Below are positions 49,401 to 58,745 of a stretch of DNA of 64,000 bases, one piece after another. A program made the translations under genes and the position numbers. Positions within the stretch are counted from its first letter, which is position 1. The number at the start of each line of letters is the position of its first letter. This DNA comes from an uncultured Lachnospiraceae bacterium (lineage in GTDB: Bacteria > Bacillota > Clostridia > Lachnospirales > Lachnospiraceae), in assembly GCA_910587095.1 (NCBI GenBank), contig CAJUMJ010000036.1, positions 1 through 64,000 on the forward strand, given 5' to 3'. Under the pieces are notes generated by a model that saw nothing but the letters and a program-made list of their open reading frames with translations, searched no databases and was not told the DNA's origin.

Positions 49401-50501
49401 ATGGAGTTCGTATTCAATGAGAATGACAGGTCAATTTGTGTCATTTATTTTAACAAAGGGTTAAACCTTGACACTATTGAAAAAGAGTATAGCGATTATG
49501 ATTCCTTAAACGTAATTTATCCTCAGAATGTCAGCGATGATGTATTTGATAAATACAAGGCTGTTATGAGTTTTATAGAATATGGTGGCTGCTGGGGAAA
49601 TCATACGCATTCAATAGAAGTGTCTCTGTTGAAATCGCCGGAAGAGCTTTTGCGGCAAATGACTAAGAATACGCGCTATGAAGTCAGGCGTGCGCTAAAT
49701 AGGGACGAACTCTGTACGGAATTTCTGCTGGACATATCAGAACAAGAACTGCAGGAATTTCTTACACTGTATAATGCTTTTGCCGATCTAAAGAATCTGG
49801 GACATATAGGAGAGGCTAAAGTCAGAAAATTAGCCGCAGATGGGATGTATGCGGTGACGAAATGCTATAGTAGTGACGGTACACTGCTTGTTGAACATAC
49901 TTATTATCTGGACAAAGAGGACAAACGGGCGATGCTTGCCACATCATGTTCTCTGTACCGAAAGGAAGAATATGTTCAGTATAAAAACCTGATTGGACGT
50001 GCGAACAGAATGATGCATTATCAGGATATGCTGTATTTTAAATCGGAAGGGTATGAGATCTATGATTTTAACGGGATATCGGATTTTTCTGAGGAAACCC
50101 ATGCCATAGCTGATTTCAAACGAGGATTTGGCGGAAATGTGATTACATATCAATCCGGTTTTGTAATACCTTGTAAAATGATCAAAATGATTGATGATAA
50201 ATTAAAAAGTATGATGAAAGAACAGGAGAAAGAGATCATCATATATGGGTTTGGCAAAATAGGGAAATATGTGCGAGATGAAATGGAACGTCTGGAGTAC
50301 ACACATTACAAAATTCTTGATAATTATGCAAAAGCACCAGAAAAAGCACAGTATTTGCGGGATGAAGACTTGGAACGCTTTGATGGTGGCCGGCATCTGT
50401 TATTAATGACACTACAGGAACAGACCTTTCAAAAATTGGAAAGTAAGTTGTCAGAGTTCGGGTATTTCAGAGACAAGAATTTGGTTACATTACTGTTTTG
50501 A
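49401..50501 (+). CDS. FemAB/GNAT-like transferase with C-terminal Rossmann module, 366 aa
   Basis: Residues about 60-275 show the FemAB-like double-GNAT pattern: LRQMTKNTRYEVRRAL, LLVEHTYYLDKEDKRAMLATS, YDFNGISDFSEETHAIADFKRGFGG. These enzymes transfer amino acids (from aminoacyl-tRNA) or acyl groups to amino sugars. The C-terminal 85 residues are the Rossmann module (KEIIIYGFGKIGKYVRDEM, ILDNYAKAPE, HLLLMTLQEQTFQKLESKL). A product could be an amino-acylated sugar in the glycan. Confidence 0.7.
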   Translation: MEFVFNENDRSICVIYFNKGLNLDTIEKEYSDYDSLNVIYPQNVSDDVFDKYKAVMSFIEYGGCWGNHTHSIEVSLLKSPEELLRQMTKNTRYEVRRALNRDELCTEFLLDISEQELQEFLTLYNAFADLKNLGHIGEAKVRKLAADGMYAVTKCYSSDGTLLVEHTYYLDKEDKRAMLATSCSLYRKEEYVQYKNLIGRANRMMHYQDMLYFKSEGYEIYDFNGISDFSEETHAIADFKRGFGGNVITYQSGFVIPCKMIKMIDDKLKSMMKEQEKEIIIYGFGKIGKYVRDEMERLEYTHYKILDNYAKAPEKAQYLRDEDLERFDGGRHLLLMTLQEQTFQKLESKLSEFGYFRDKNLVTLLF

Positions 50502-50528
50502 TCGATTCAGATCTGAGGGGAGAAAAAT

Positions 50529-51440
50529 ATGTTTTGGGATGAAATGGGACGAAGGCTGGAGAAAGTTTTAGAGGGCAGCGGGGCGAGGCAGAAAGAAATT
50601 ATCATATGGGGATATTACTGTGAGATCGGAGAATTTCTATATGACTATTTGAAAAAGCGTGGCGGATATCAAGTCAGCATAATTGATAAAAATGATACGA
50701 ACGAGGGAATACAAAAAGCGGAGTTCTTAAAAACGAAGGACCCTGCGGGTGTAATTATTTTCTTATGTATGAAAGATACGGAAGAGCCTGAAATGCTGTG
50801 CAAAGAAATAGGCGCATTGAAAGATCAGCACTATTTCGACGTGCGGGAGGTGCTTTTTGACGATAACAAAGGACAGTCATTAAATTTTCTTATATGGATG
50901 GAAGACAAATACGGATGTGATTTTCTTGTGAATAAAAGAAACGAGAGTTTTGAGTGTGCGGAATATACGCCGTCTCCATATATGACAATTAAGGAAATCG
51001 TATCATCATTACCACTGAAAAGCGATGATGCCATATTTGATTACGGAATGGGAAAAGGAGCCGCATTGGTTCAGTTTTATGAGTATGGTTTTCGCAATCT
51101 TGGCGGAGTTGAGAGGGATCGGGAACTATGTACGATAGCGAAGGACAATTTTGACAGGTTAAAAATCAGTGATATAGAAATATGCTTTGCGGACGCGCGT
51201 GAAATTACAGAAATTGACAGATACAATTATTTTTACTTTTATAATCCGTTCAGCGGTTCTGTTTTTCAGAAGGTAATAGATAATATAAAAGACAGTTATA
51301 TGCGAAACCATAGAAAAATCAGAATCATATATATCAATACGGTGTGCCACGATATGATTCTGGACAGTGGCATATTTCAAATAGAAAAGCAGATTGAAAC
51401 AAAACATTGGTATCCGATGGTTAATATTTATATGACATAG
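50529..51440 (+). CDS. N-terminal Rossmann module and class I methyltransferase, 303 aa
   Basis: Residues 15-115: Rossmann module (KEIIIWGYYCEIGEFLYDYL, IIDKNDTNEG, GVIIFLCMKDTEEPEML). Residues about 155-300: SAM-binding core AIFDYGMGKGAALVQFYEYG with VERDRELCTIAKDNF and ADAREI, then YFYFYNPFSG at the catalytic strand. GGGGAG lies upstream of the ATG. Methyl acceptor unknown. Confidence 0.72.
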   Translation: MFWDEMGRRLEKVLEGSGARQKEIIIWGYYCEIGEFLYDYLKKRGGYQVSIIDKNDTNEGIQKAEFLKTKDPAGVIIFLCMKDTEEPEMLCKEIGALKDQHYFDVREVLFDDNKGQSLNFLIWMEDKYGCDFLVNKRNESFECAEYTPSPYMTIKEIVSSLPLKSDDAIFDYGMGKGAALVQFYEYGFRNLGGVERDRELCTIAKDNFDRLKISDIEICFADAREITEIDRYNYFYFYNPFSGSVFQKVIDNIKDSYMRNHRKIRIIYINTVCHDMILDSGIFQIEKQIETKHWYPMVNIYMT

Positions 51441-51463
51441 GGAATATGGGCAGAGGAACGGCC

Positions 51464-52423
51464 ATGAAGAAAAAATTTATTATTACAATTGATACCGAGG
51501 GAGACAATTTATGGAGGGTTAGAAACTCTGAGAAAGCGCTGGGCAGAATCACAAATAAAAATGGCGCTTATTTAGAACGTTTTCAGATGTTATGCGAAAA
51601 ATACGGTTTCGTTCCCACCTATCTGACAAATTACGAGATGGCATTATCGGAGCCTTTGCAGGAGCTGGCGAAAGAAGGGCTGAAAAATAAAAAGTTGGAA
51701 ATCGGAATGCACCTTCATGCATTTAACAGCCCGCCATCATATTCATTGCCGGATAGACAGGGGGGAAATAAGGCTTATGCAGGGGAATATCCCATGTACA
51801 TTCTGGAACAGAAAATTGACTATCTGACAAAGCTTTTGGAAGATACTTTTCAGACACCTATTAAAAGTCACAGGGGAGGCAGATGGTATTTAGACCAAAA
51901 ATATGTTGGACTTCTTGCTCAAAAGGGATATATTGCAGACTGCACGGTTACGCCCGGCCTTAGCTGGCGTCATATTACAGGTCAGACAAAAAACAGCAGA
52001 GGAACAGATTATAGATTGTTCCCAAGAGGAATTTATAATATTTCGAAGGACAGGGAATCACAGATGATAGAAGTCCCGGTCACTATAAAACCGAATTTGC
52101 ATTTGGAAGCATGTCTTCATCCCCGCACATGCAAACAAGCAATTGTACATAAATGGTTTCGCCCGACAGGGAATAACTTGGAAGATATGAAAGCAATCGT
52201 TGATTGGAACCAGAAAACACGGCAGCCGTATATTGAATTTATGCTCCATTCTTCAGAGTTAATGCCCGGCGGCAGCCCTACGTTTGGAAGTGAAAGGCAG
52301 ATTGAAAAGCTGTACTGTGATTTGGAGGAGTTGTTTTCCTATATGAAGGAGGATTACAAGGGGATTGGGTTGACAGAATTTGTTTATCGGTACGGAAAAA
52401 GTTTGCGGATAAGGAAAAACTGA
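51464..52423 (+). CDS. polysaccharide deacetylase-like protein (NodB/WalW type), 319 aa
   Basis: The N-terminal FIITIDTEGDNLW holds the metal-binding/catalytic acidic motif, LEIGMHLHAF gives an H-x-H pair, and PIKSHRGGRWYLDQKYVGLL gives the conserved Arg. This arrangement is found in carbohydrate esterase 4 relatives of the WalW type. No signal peptide, so it probably works on a cytosolic sugar or lipid-linked intermediate. ATG 51464 is chosen because AGAGGAA lies upstream; the frame is open to 51446. Confidence 0.72.
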   Translation: MKKKFIITIDTEGDNLWRVRNSEKALGRITNKNGAYLERFQMLCEKYGFVPTYLTNYEMALSEPLQELAKEGLKNKKLEIGMHLHAFNSPPSYSLPDRQGGNKAYAGEYPMYILEQKIDYLTKLLEDTFQTPIKSHRGGRWYLDQKYVGLLAQKGYIADCTVTPGLSWRHITGQTKNSRGTDYRLFPRGIYNISKDRESQMIEVPVTIKPNLHLEACLHPRTCKQAIVHKWFRPTGNNLEDMKAIVDWNQKTRQPYIEFMLHSSELMPGGSPTFGSERQIEKLYCDLEELFSYMKEDYKGIGLTEFVYRYGKSLRIRKN

Positions 52424-52424
52424 T

Positions 52425-53591
52425 ATGAATATTTTATATGCAGCCAATGGCTATGTAGACAGAGGGATTCCAAAGGATGGATTTCCTATGTATATATATA
52501 AGGTATCTCATGCTTTAAAAGATATGGGGCACACGCCGGTTATTGTATATTGCAGTGACAGAGATTCCTGCAGGGTTGAAGACGGAATAAAAATATATGG
52601 AGTTAAGTGCCGAATTGTTAATACAGCGTATTCCTGGCTCAACGTTTTTTTCGCTTCGGCATGTAGAAGCTATTACCTGAATAATCGGTTGAAAGAGCTG
52701 ATAAAACTGGAAAATATAGATATTATTCAGTTCACGTCTTTAAATGCCATATCATTGCTTTATAACGGCAAAACACCGGCAATAATGAGATTGTCATCTT
52801 ATACGAGGAAACAGAATCCTACGTATGATTCAATGGAAAGATGTTCTGTTTTTGTGGCGTCAGTATTGGAGATTTTTGCCGGGAAACGTTGTCGGGCGGT
52901 ATTTGCGCCCAGCAATGTGATGGCAGATGCTTATCAGAAAGACTTTAAGAAACGAACCTATGTTATTGAGACGCCATATATTCAAGATGTTAAAGTACAT
53001 GATAATTCTTTTTATGATACGCACTTAGAAGGGAAAAAATATGCGCTGTTTTTTGGAAGGATATATTATGCAAAGGGTATAACGGTTATTGCCAAAATTC
53101 TTGAGAGATTTTTAGAGTGTCATGAGGATTATTATTTTGTCTTTATCGGAGATGCTCTTTCGGTTAATGGAAGACCGGCAGTAGATATTATCATGAAAGG
53201 AGCAGGAAGATGCAAAAACAGAGTAATGATTGGGAAACCGTTAGAGCACATAAAACTATATCCGGTAATAGAACATGCGGAATTTGTAGTGCTGCCTTCC
53301 ATAATTGACAATTTCCCCAATGCCTGTCTGGAAGCTATGTCGCTTTCAAAGGTAGTGATAGGAACGGATGGCGCGAGTTTTGAACAACTGATAGAACACG
53401 ACAAAAACGGATTGCTGTGTCGAATCGGTGATCCGGAGGATTTACTGATAAAAATGGAAATGGCGGCGAGAATGAATGTGCAGGAGAAACAGGAAATGGG
53501 AAAGCGGGCAAAAGAGAGGATAGAGAAATTACACCCGGATTATGTAGTAAAAGATCTTCTCAGATTTTATAGGGCGGTTATTAAAGTCTAA
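52425..53591 (+). CDS. glycosyltransferase family 4, 388 aa
   Basis: GT-B enzyme: N-terminal ILYAANGYVDRGIPKDGFPMYIYKVSHALKDMGH and C-terminal LFFGRIYYAKGI, VIGKPLEH-like loop and PSIIDNFPNACLEAMSLSKVV with the E-x7-E pair. Starts 2 bp after the preceding stop. Near here the base composition begins to rise. Confidence 0.85.
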   Translation: MNILYAANGYVDRGIPKDGFPMYIYKVSHALKDMGHTPVIVYCSDRDSCRVEDGIKIYGVKCRIVNTAYSWLNVFFASACRSYYLNNRLKELIKLENIDIIQFTSLNAISLLYNGKTPAIMRLSSYTRKQNPTYDSMERCSVFVASVLEIFAGKRCRAVFAPSNVMADAYQKDFKKRTYVIETPYIQDVKVHDNSFYDTHLEGKKYALFFGRIYYAKGITVIAKILERFLECHEDYYFVFIGDALSVNGRPAVDIIMKGAGRCKNRVMIGKPLEHIKLYPVIEHAEFVVLPSIIDNFPNACLEAMSLSKVVIGTDGASFEQLIEHDKNGLLCRIGDPEDLLIKMEMAARMNVQEKQEMGKRAKERIEKLHPDYVVKDLLRFYRAVIKV

Positions 53592-53611
53592 CGTAAAAGG
53601 AACGGGTAGAT

Positions 53612-54850
53612 ATGAAACTATATTTTTGGGGAACGGGCAAAGGCTGCCGTAAAGCGCTTCATAATTATACAGGTACAGAAGAAATCACCGGCTTCATTGA
53701 TAACAATCCTGAACATACAGGACAGTATTTTGAGGGCAGGGCGATTGTCCGGTTCAAAGATGTGGAAAATGACTTTGACTATCTCGTAGTTACCGTAGTG
53801 AACTATGCGGCTATTGCATATCAGCTCCGCCAAAGCAAAACAGACCCGGAGAAGGTTTTATTCTATTTTGATGGCAGTCAAAGTGAGGAAAAAATACGGG
53901 TATTCTTTGACAGTAAGGGATGGAAGATTGACATTCTCGAAAAACGGCTGGAAGAGCTGGAAAGAGTAGTAAATATCCGTTTGGATAATGCCGGATATGA
54001 GATCGCCGATAAGATACGGCAAAACGGATACCGATTTCCAATGATACATAGCGGTGAGGAAGCGGTCAACCGCATTGTGAATGAAAAATGCTCCATGATC
54101 CGGTTTGGGGATGGTGAATTTGAAATAATAGCAGGAAATGACCGTGTCAATTTTCAAAAGTATGACGGAGAGCTGGGGAGCCGGTTAAAAGAGGTTATCC
54201 AGACAGAACAGGAAAATATTTTGATTGGCATTGCCGATAATTATGGGAATCTGGAATTGTATTCTGAGGAAATTGCGGATGGGATACGTGGGTATATGAC
54301 AGAGGAAACCAGGGCGAGGCATCTTTCTTTGCTGAGACTAAACCGGATATACTATAATGCGTATTTGTTTAAATGCTATTATCCGTATAAAGACAAATCG
54401 GGGACTGCCGAGCGGGTGCGTTTTGTCAAAAGGATATGGCAGGACCGGGACGTTATTTTAATCGAGGGGGCGCAGACAAGAACGGGACAAGGCAACGATT
54501 TGTTCGATAATGTGAAATCTATCCGGCGAATCCTTTGTCCGACCCAAAACGCGTACGCAAAGTATCAGGAAATACTGGATACGGCGAAAGACTTGATTAA
54601 AGACGAACTGGTTTTATGCGTCCTAGGGCCGGCCGGGAAGGTGCTGGCTTATGACCTGATTAACAGCGGGCATCAGGTGGTTGATATCGGGCAGATGGAT
54701 ATGGACTACGAGTGGTATCGCGCAGGGGCGGAGAAAAAAGTACCTAACCCGAAAAAGTATGTCTCGCAGCTTCCCCCGGCGGAAGTGGAGGACGTGGATG
54801 ATGAAATATATCTCGGACAGATTATCGCCTGTATAGAAAATAAAGGATAG
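53612..54850 (+). CDS. N-terminal Rossmann module and GT-D glycosyltransferase (DUF1792), 412 aa
   Basis: Residues 1-90: Rossmann module (KLYFWGTGKGCRKAL, FIDNNPEHTGQYFEG, DYLVVTVVNYAAIAYQL). Residues about 150-400: GT-D family domain with CSMIRFGDGEFEII, VILIEGAQTRTGQGNDLFDN and SIRRILCPTQNAYAKY, the DxE and the R-x-G-x-G-N-D-L-F motifs of DUF1792. Characterised members (DGT1 of Fap1 glycosylation) add hexoses to serine-rich surface glycoproteins. This supports a protein-linked glycan in the cluster. Confidence 0.82.
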   Translation: MKLYFWGTGKGCRKALHNYTGTEEITGFIDNNPEHTGQYFEGRAIVRFKDVENDFDYLVVTVVNYAAIAYQLRQSKTDPEKVLFYFDGSQSEEKIRVFFDSKGWKIDILEKRLEELERVVNIRLDNAGYEIADKIRQNGYRFPMIHSGEEAVNRIVNEKCSMIRFGDGEFEIIAGNDRVNFQKYDGELGSRLKEVIQTEQENILIGIADNYGNLELYSEEIADGIRGYMTEETRARHLSLLRLNRIYYNAYLFKCYYPYKDKSGTAERVRFVKRIWQDRDVILIEGAQTRTGQGNDLFDNVKSIRRILCPTQNAYAKYQEILDTAKDLIKDELVLCVLGPAGKVLAYDLINSGHQVVDIGQMDMDYEWYRAGAEKKVPNPKKYVSQLPPAEVEDVDDEIYLGQIIACIENKG

Positions 54851-54863
54851 CGAGGAATTTGGC

Positions 54864-56531
54864 ATGAAAGAAAAAATAGGAAATGTGGTTTTGGATTATT
54901 CTTTTTATACAGGTGAGGACAGATATTCGGACGGCGACATTGAGGATATCATATTAGAGGCATTCCGTGACGGTACGAGTGAGCGGCTGCTAAGAAGCAG
55001 CAGCCAGTGGGCGGTTCTGTATCATTTGTCGGACATCAGGGAGAATATTCTGGAATGGTATCCGTTTGACCCGGGTGCAAGCCTTTTAGAAATCGGTTCC
55101 GGGTGCGGCGCGCTCACAGGTTTGTTTAGTAGAAAGGTAAAGAAAGTAACGTGTGTCGAGTTGTCTAAAAGGCGTTCTCTTATAAACGCAGAGAGAAACC
55201 GGAAACAGGATAACATAGAAATAAAAGTAGGGAACTTTAAAGATATTCTGATAGAGGAAAAGTATGATTATATCACACTGATCGGCGTATGGGAGTATGC
55301 GGGGCTTTATGTTGGCGGCGACGAACCTTATATTTCCATGCTGCAAAAGATCAAAGGATATCTGAAGCCGGGCGGAAAAATCATCGTAGCCATTGAGAAC
55401 AAGATGGGACTGAAATATTTTAACGGAGCGCCGGAGGATCATACGGCGAAGATGTACAGCAGTATCAACGATTATGCCGGGGAGAAAAAGGTGAGAACTT
55501 TTTCAAAGCCTGAAATTGAAAAGATATTGGATGAGGCTGGAATCGGAGAGGCAGCTTTTTATTATCCGGCGTCCGACTATAAGCTGCCGGATGTGATTTA
55601 CAGTGACGATATGCTGCCCCAGGCAGGGGATTTGAGATATTTCAAAAAGGATTACGCAGACTGCCGTGTTTACCACTTTAATGATGCGGCGGCTTTTGAC
55701 CAGATATGTACGGATTCTGTGTTTTCCTATTTTTCCAACTCTTTTTTGTTCATCTGTGGAGATACAGAAATACAGGTTCCTTTTTCGCGCTATAACAGAT
55801 TGAGGAAAAGGCAGTACCGGATGAAGACCTGCATTGTGAAGGAAGGAGACGGCAGGAGAGTGATAAAGTCCGCTTTGCATGAGGAGGCAGAAAAACATAT
55901 CGCGGCACTATCAGAAAAGGAAAGAAAGTGGAAGGGAACTTTGTCAGGAATTGATTATGTCAGCGGAGAGATGGTCAACGGGCAGTATCAGACACCTTAT
56001 GTTGACGGTATCAATCTGGATGTATCTTTTTACCGTTACAGACATTCAGCGGATGCCATGATTGAAGCGTTAAAAAGTCTGATACGGGAATACCTGATGC
56101 CCGGAGAAGAACAGAAGATTCCTTTTGCCATGACAGAAGAGTTTGTGCGTGTGTTTGGGGATCAGGCACCGGAAGGGGAGTACAGTTTACCCGTCACAAA
56201 CGCGGACCTGATATTTTCAAACTTTAAGATAATAGAGGGAAGAAAGCCTGTTAACTTTGATTACGAATGGGTTTTTGAGTTCCCGATTCCGTATGAATAT
56301 GTTTTATGGCGGGCGGTTTATCAGCTATACGACAAATTTGCAGCCTACCTGCGGCCGCAGTTATCTCAGGAAGAGTTTGCGGTGAAAGCAGGAATCAGGA
56401 AGGAGCATCTCCCCATTTACCGGAGGATGGAAAGAAAATTCGGTGAATATGTGTGCGGGGAAAAGGGGGAGGAGAAATATATCAATCATTATGAAAAAAG
56501 TGTATTTACGCAGACAATACAATTTAAATGA
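54864..56531 (+). CDS. class I methyltransferase with large C-terminal domain, 555 aa
   Basis: SAM-binding core at about residues 70-240: SLLEIGSGCGALTGLFSRK, VTCVELSKRRSL, YDYITLIGVWEYAGLY, YLKPGGKIIVAIENKMGLKYF. Residues 310-555 form a second domain with KTCIVKEGDGRRVIKSALHEEAEKHI, VNFDYEWVFEFPIPYEYVLWRAVYQLY. Its function I cannot name; it may be kinase-like, but the evidence is weak. This two-domain protein often accompanies GT-D and WbsX genes in clostridial glycan clusters. The Shine-Dalgarno is GCGAGGAA. Confidence 0.72.
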   Translation: MKEKIGNVVLDYSFYTGEDRYSDGDIEDIILEAFRDGTSERLLRSSSQWAVLYHLSDIRENILEWYPFDPGASLLEIGSGCGALTGLFSRKVKKVTCVELSKRRSLINAERNRKQDNIEIKVGNFKDILIEEKYDYITLIGVWEYAGLYVGGDEPYISMLQKIKGYLKPGGKIIVAIENKMGLKYFNGAPEDHTAKMYSSINDYAGEKKVRTFSKPEIEKILDEAGIGEAAFYYPASDYKLPDVIYSDDMLPQAGDLRYFKKDYADCRVYHFNDAAAFDQICTDSVFSYFSNSFLFICGDTEIQVPFSRYNRLRKRQYRMKTCIVKEGDGRRVIKSALHEEAEKHIAALSEKERKWKGTLSGIDYVSGEMVNGQYQTPYVDGINLDVSFYRYRHSADAMIEALKSLIREYLMPGEEQKIPFAMTEEFVRVFGDQAPEGEYSLPVTNADLIFSNFKIIEGRKPVNFDYEWVFEFPIPYEYVLWRAVYQLYDKFAAYLRPQLSQEEFAVKAGIRKEHLPIYRRMERKFGEYVCGEKGEEKYINHYEKSVFTQTIQFK

Positions 56532-56610
56532 CAGGATTCGTTTGAAAAATCATGCGGATATAGTGATTTTTTAAATTAGTAATTTGAGCCAGAGCCTTAC
56601 ATGCTCTGAT

Positions 56611-56637
56611 TGCAGTAAACGGTTCTGACATGGAGGA
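56611..56637 (+). promoter_or_regulatory. repeated 5' leader motif, copy C (Stealth gene)
   Basis: TGCAG followed by CGGTTCTGACATGGAGGA ends in the ribosome binding site and fits the CsrA consensus. Upstream CAGAGCC (56590) can pair either with GCTCTG (56603) to form a hairpin or with GGTTCTG in this motif, giving two alternative folds in the 110-bp gap between genes. Confidence 0.5.
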
Positions 56638-56642
56638 CTACT

Positions 56643-57641
56643 ATGAATAACAGTGCCATTGATCTGGTTCTCCCTTGGGTGGACGGCAATGATCCGCAGT
56701 GGCGTGCGGAGAAAAGCAAATATGACGCGGAACGTAAGGCGTCTGATGTTCGATACGAATCTTGGGATAATTTACAGTATATCTTCCGCGGGATCGAGGC
56801 GTATATGCCGTGGGTACATAAGGTTTTTTTCATAACATGGGGGCATATCCCGGAATGGCTGGATACTGCTTATGACAGGCTGGCGGTGGTAAGACATGAG
56901 GAATACATTCCAAAGGATTTTTTGCCGACTTTTAATTCCAATGTCATAGAGATGAATTATTTTCGGATCGAGAAGCTGAGCGAGAACTTCATTCTGTTTA
57001 ATGACGACTTGTTCGTCACACAGCCGATACCGGAAACATACTATTTTCAGGATAATTTGCCGTGCGAAGAGGCGGTGGAGACACACTTCATATTAAAAGC
57101 GGACAAGGGAATGGATTTGCAGATGAATTATGCCTGCGTCAACAATATGGTTCTCCTAAACCGAAATTTTGATAAAAGGAACGTGATAGCGCGTAACCGG
57201 AACAAATGGTTTTCCCCGGTTTATGGGGAGCGGCTGCAGCAGAACCATAACTTGGAGTTTTGGAATAACTTTGAATCATTTGTCTATCCCCACGAGGCAA
57301 TGCCGATGAAAAAATCGGTGTTGCGGGAAATATGGGAGAAGGAACCGGAAGCGCTTGCGGCAGCGTCACGAAATAAATTCCGCGCACATTCTGACGTGAC
57401 GCAGAGATTGATTACCATGTGGCAGATTTGCTCCGGGAATTTTGTGCCTCATAAGTATCGGGGGAAGCTGTTTCTGGTTGATGAAAACAACTACCGGGCC
57501 GCGGCAGCGGCGATCGGGAAGCAGGAATATCCGATTGTCAGCCTGAATGAGACGGGCGAAGGGGACTTTACACAAATTAAATCGGAAATCAATAGGGCGT
57601 TAGCCCGGCTTTTTCCTAAAAAGTCCGCTTTTGAAATATGA
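56643..57641 (+). CDS. Stealth-type sugar-phosphate transferase, 332 aa
   Basis: Stealth conserved region 1 is at the N-terminus (IDLVLPWVDGNDPQW). Region 2 follows (FLPTFNSNVIEMNYFRIEKLSENFILFNDDLFV), then region 3 (HSDVTQRLITMWQI). Such proteins transfer hexose-1-phosphate to build phosphodiester-linked capsule polymers. Region 1 here reads LPWVDG where YTWVDG is usual. The gene has its own leader, so it may start a separate transcription or translation unit. Confidence 0.85.
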   Translation: MNNSAIDLVLPWVDGNDPQWRAEKSKYDAERKASDVRYESWDNLQYIFRGIEAYMPWVHKVFFITWGHIPEWLDTAYDRLAVVRHEEYIPKDFLPTFNSNVIEMNYFRIEKLSENFILFNDDLFVTQPIPETYYFQDNLPCEEAVETHFILKADKGMDLQMNYACVNNMVLLNRNFDKRNVIARNRNKWFSPVYGERLQQNHNLEFWNNFESFVYPHEAMPMKKSVLREIWEKEPEALAAASRNKFRAHSDVTQRLITMWQICSGNFVPHKYRGKLFLVDENNYRAAAAAIGKQEYPIVSLNETGEGDFTQIKSEINRALARLFPKKSAFEI

Positions 57642-57666
57642 TTCAAATACCAGAGTGAGGGTTAAA

Positions 57667-58710
57667 ATGCAAACATTGACAATTAATAATAATGACAGGC
57701 TGCTTATCGTCGCGCCTCACCCGGACGATGAGTGCATCGGGCCGGGAGGGCTTCTTGCATTGTATCCACAGCTCTGTAAGGTGGTTGTGCTCACGGACGG
57801 AAGACAGGGACAGGGAGATAGGCCGCCGGAGGTTGAAAAACAGATAAGAAAACAGGAATTTGTCAGTGAAATGCAAAAAGCGGGAGTCAGAGACTACGAA
57901 ATGCTGGAATATGAAGACGGCGGCTTGATGCAGCATACGGAATGCTTGGAAAAGCTGGATCTGACTCCGTTTGGCAAAATCTTTGTGACAGGAATACATG
58001 ACAATCATCCCGACCATACGGCAGCCTTTGTCAGCGTGCAGCAGGCGTTGAAAAAGCAGGGCATTACAGATGTGGAAATATATCTGTATGAAGTACATGC
58101 CCCGTTGCGGGAAACGACACACATATTGGATATTACGCGGGTACTTGAGAAAAAGCTAAGCCTGATCAGATGCCACCAGTCACAATTGACAAGTCTGCCT
58201 TACGATAAGATGGCCAGATGCCTGGCAGAATACAGGGCGTTGCAGAACCGGGCGGACGGCTGTTATTTTGAAAGCTATACCTATATGAGTCCTTTGGACG
58301 ATCCGGACAGCAGTACCGTGGAGCTGGAAAAAAAGTGGCAGAAAAGTGTACTGTTTTACTGGATACTGACAAGGTGGATGGATTGGAAGATAGCGGGGAA
58401 ACGTATAGCGGATGTCTTGCTGAAACAAAATTGGAGGCAGATCGCAGTGTATGGCTATGCGGAACTGGGACAGTTATTGTGCAGGGAGCTTGCCGAAGGC
58501 GAGGCACATGTTTCTTATTTACTGGATAAGAGAGTAGCGGATTCGGGGATAAAAAATTTGCCGGTGTATATTCCGCAAAGCGGGCTGCCACAGGTAGATG
58601 CGGTGGTGGTTACGGCGGTTTACTACTTTGACGAGATCAAAGAAGAGCTGTCAAAGATGGGGTATCAGAATATTATTTCTTTCAGGACACTTTTGGAGAT
58701 GGACGAGTAA
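57667..58710 (+). CDS. PIG-L family deacetylase with C-terminal Rossmann module, 347 aa
   Basis: The N-terminal domain has the zinc motif IVAPHPDDECIGPGG (PHPDDE) and the second zinc His in GIHDNHPDHTAAF, so it is a LmbE/PIG-L N-deacetylase acting on GlcNAc-type substrates. The C-terminal 100 residues hold an RW helix (FYWILTRWMDWKIAGKRI) and the Rossmann module (IAVYGYAELGQLLCREL, LLDKRVADSG, DAVVVTAVYYFDEIKEEL). Start at ATG 57667, after GAGGG. Confidence 0.83.
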   Translation: MQTLTINNNDRLLIVAPHPDDECIGPGGLLALYPQLCKVVVLTDGRQGQGDRPPEVEKQIRKQEFVSEMQKAGVRDYEMLEYEDGGLMQHTECLEKLDLTPFGKIFVTGIHDNHPDHTAAFVSVQQALKKQGITDVEIYLYEVHAPLRETTHILDITRVLEKKLSLIRCHQSQLTSLPYDKMARCLAEYRALQNRADGCYFESYTYMSPLDDPDSSTVELEKKWQKSVLFYWILTRWMDWKIAGKRIADVLLKQNWRQIAVYGYAELGQLLCRELAEGEAHVSYLLDKRVADSGIKNLPVYIPQSGLPQVDAVVVTAVYYFDEIKEELSKMGYQNIISFRTLLEMDE

Positions 58711-58745
58711 AAGCAAATGCTTATGCCTGGGGAAAGAGGGCGCTT

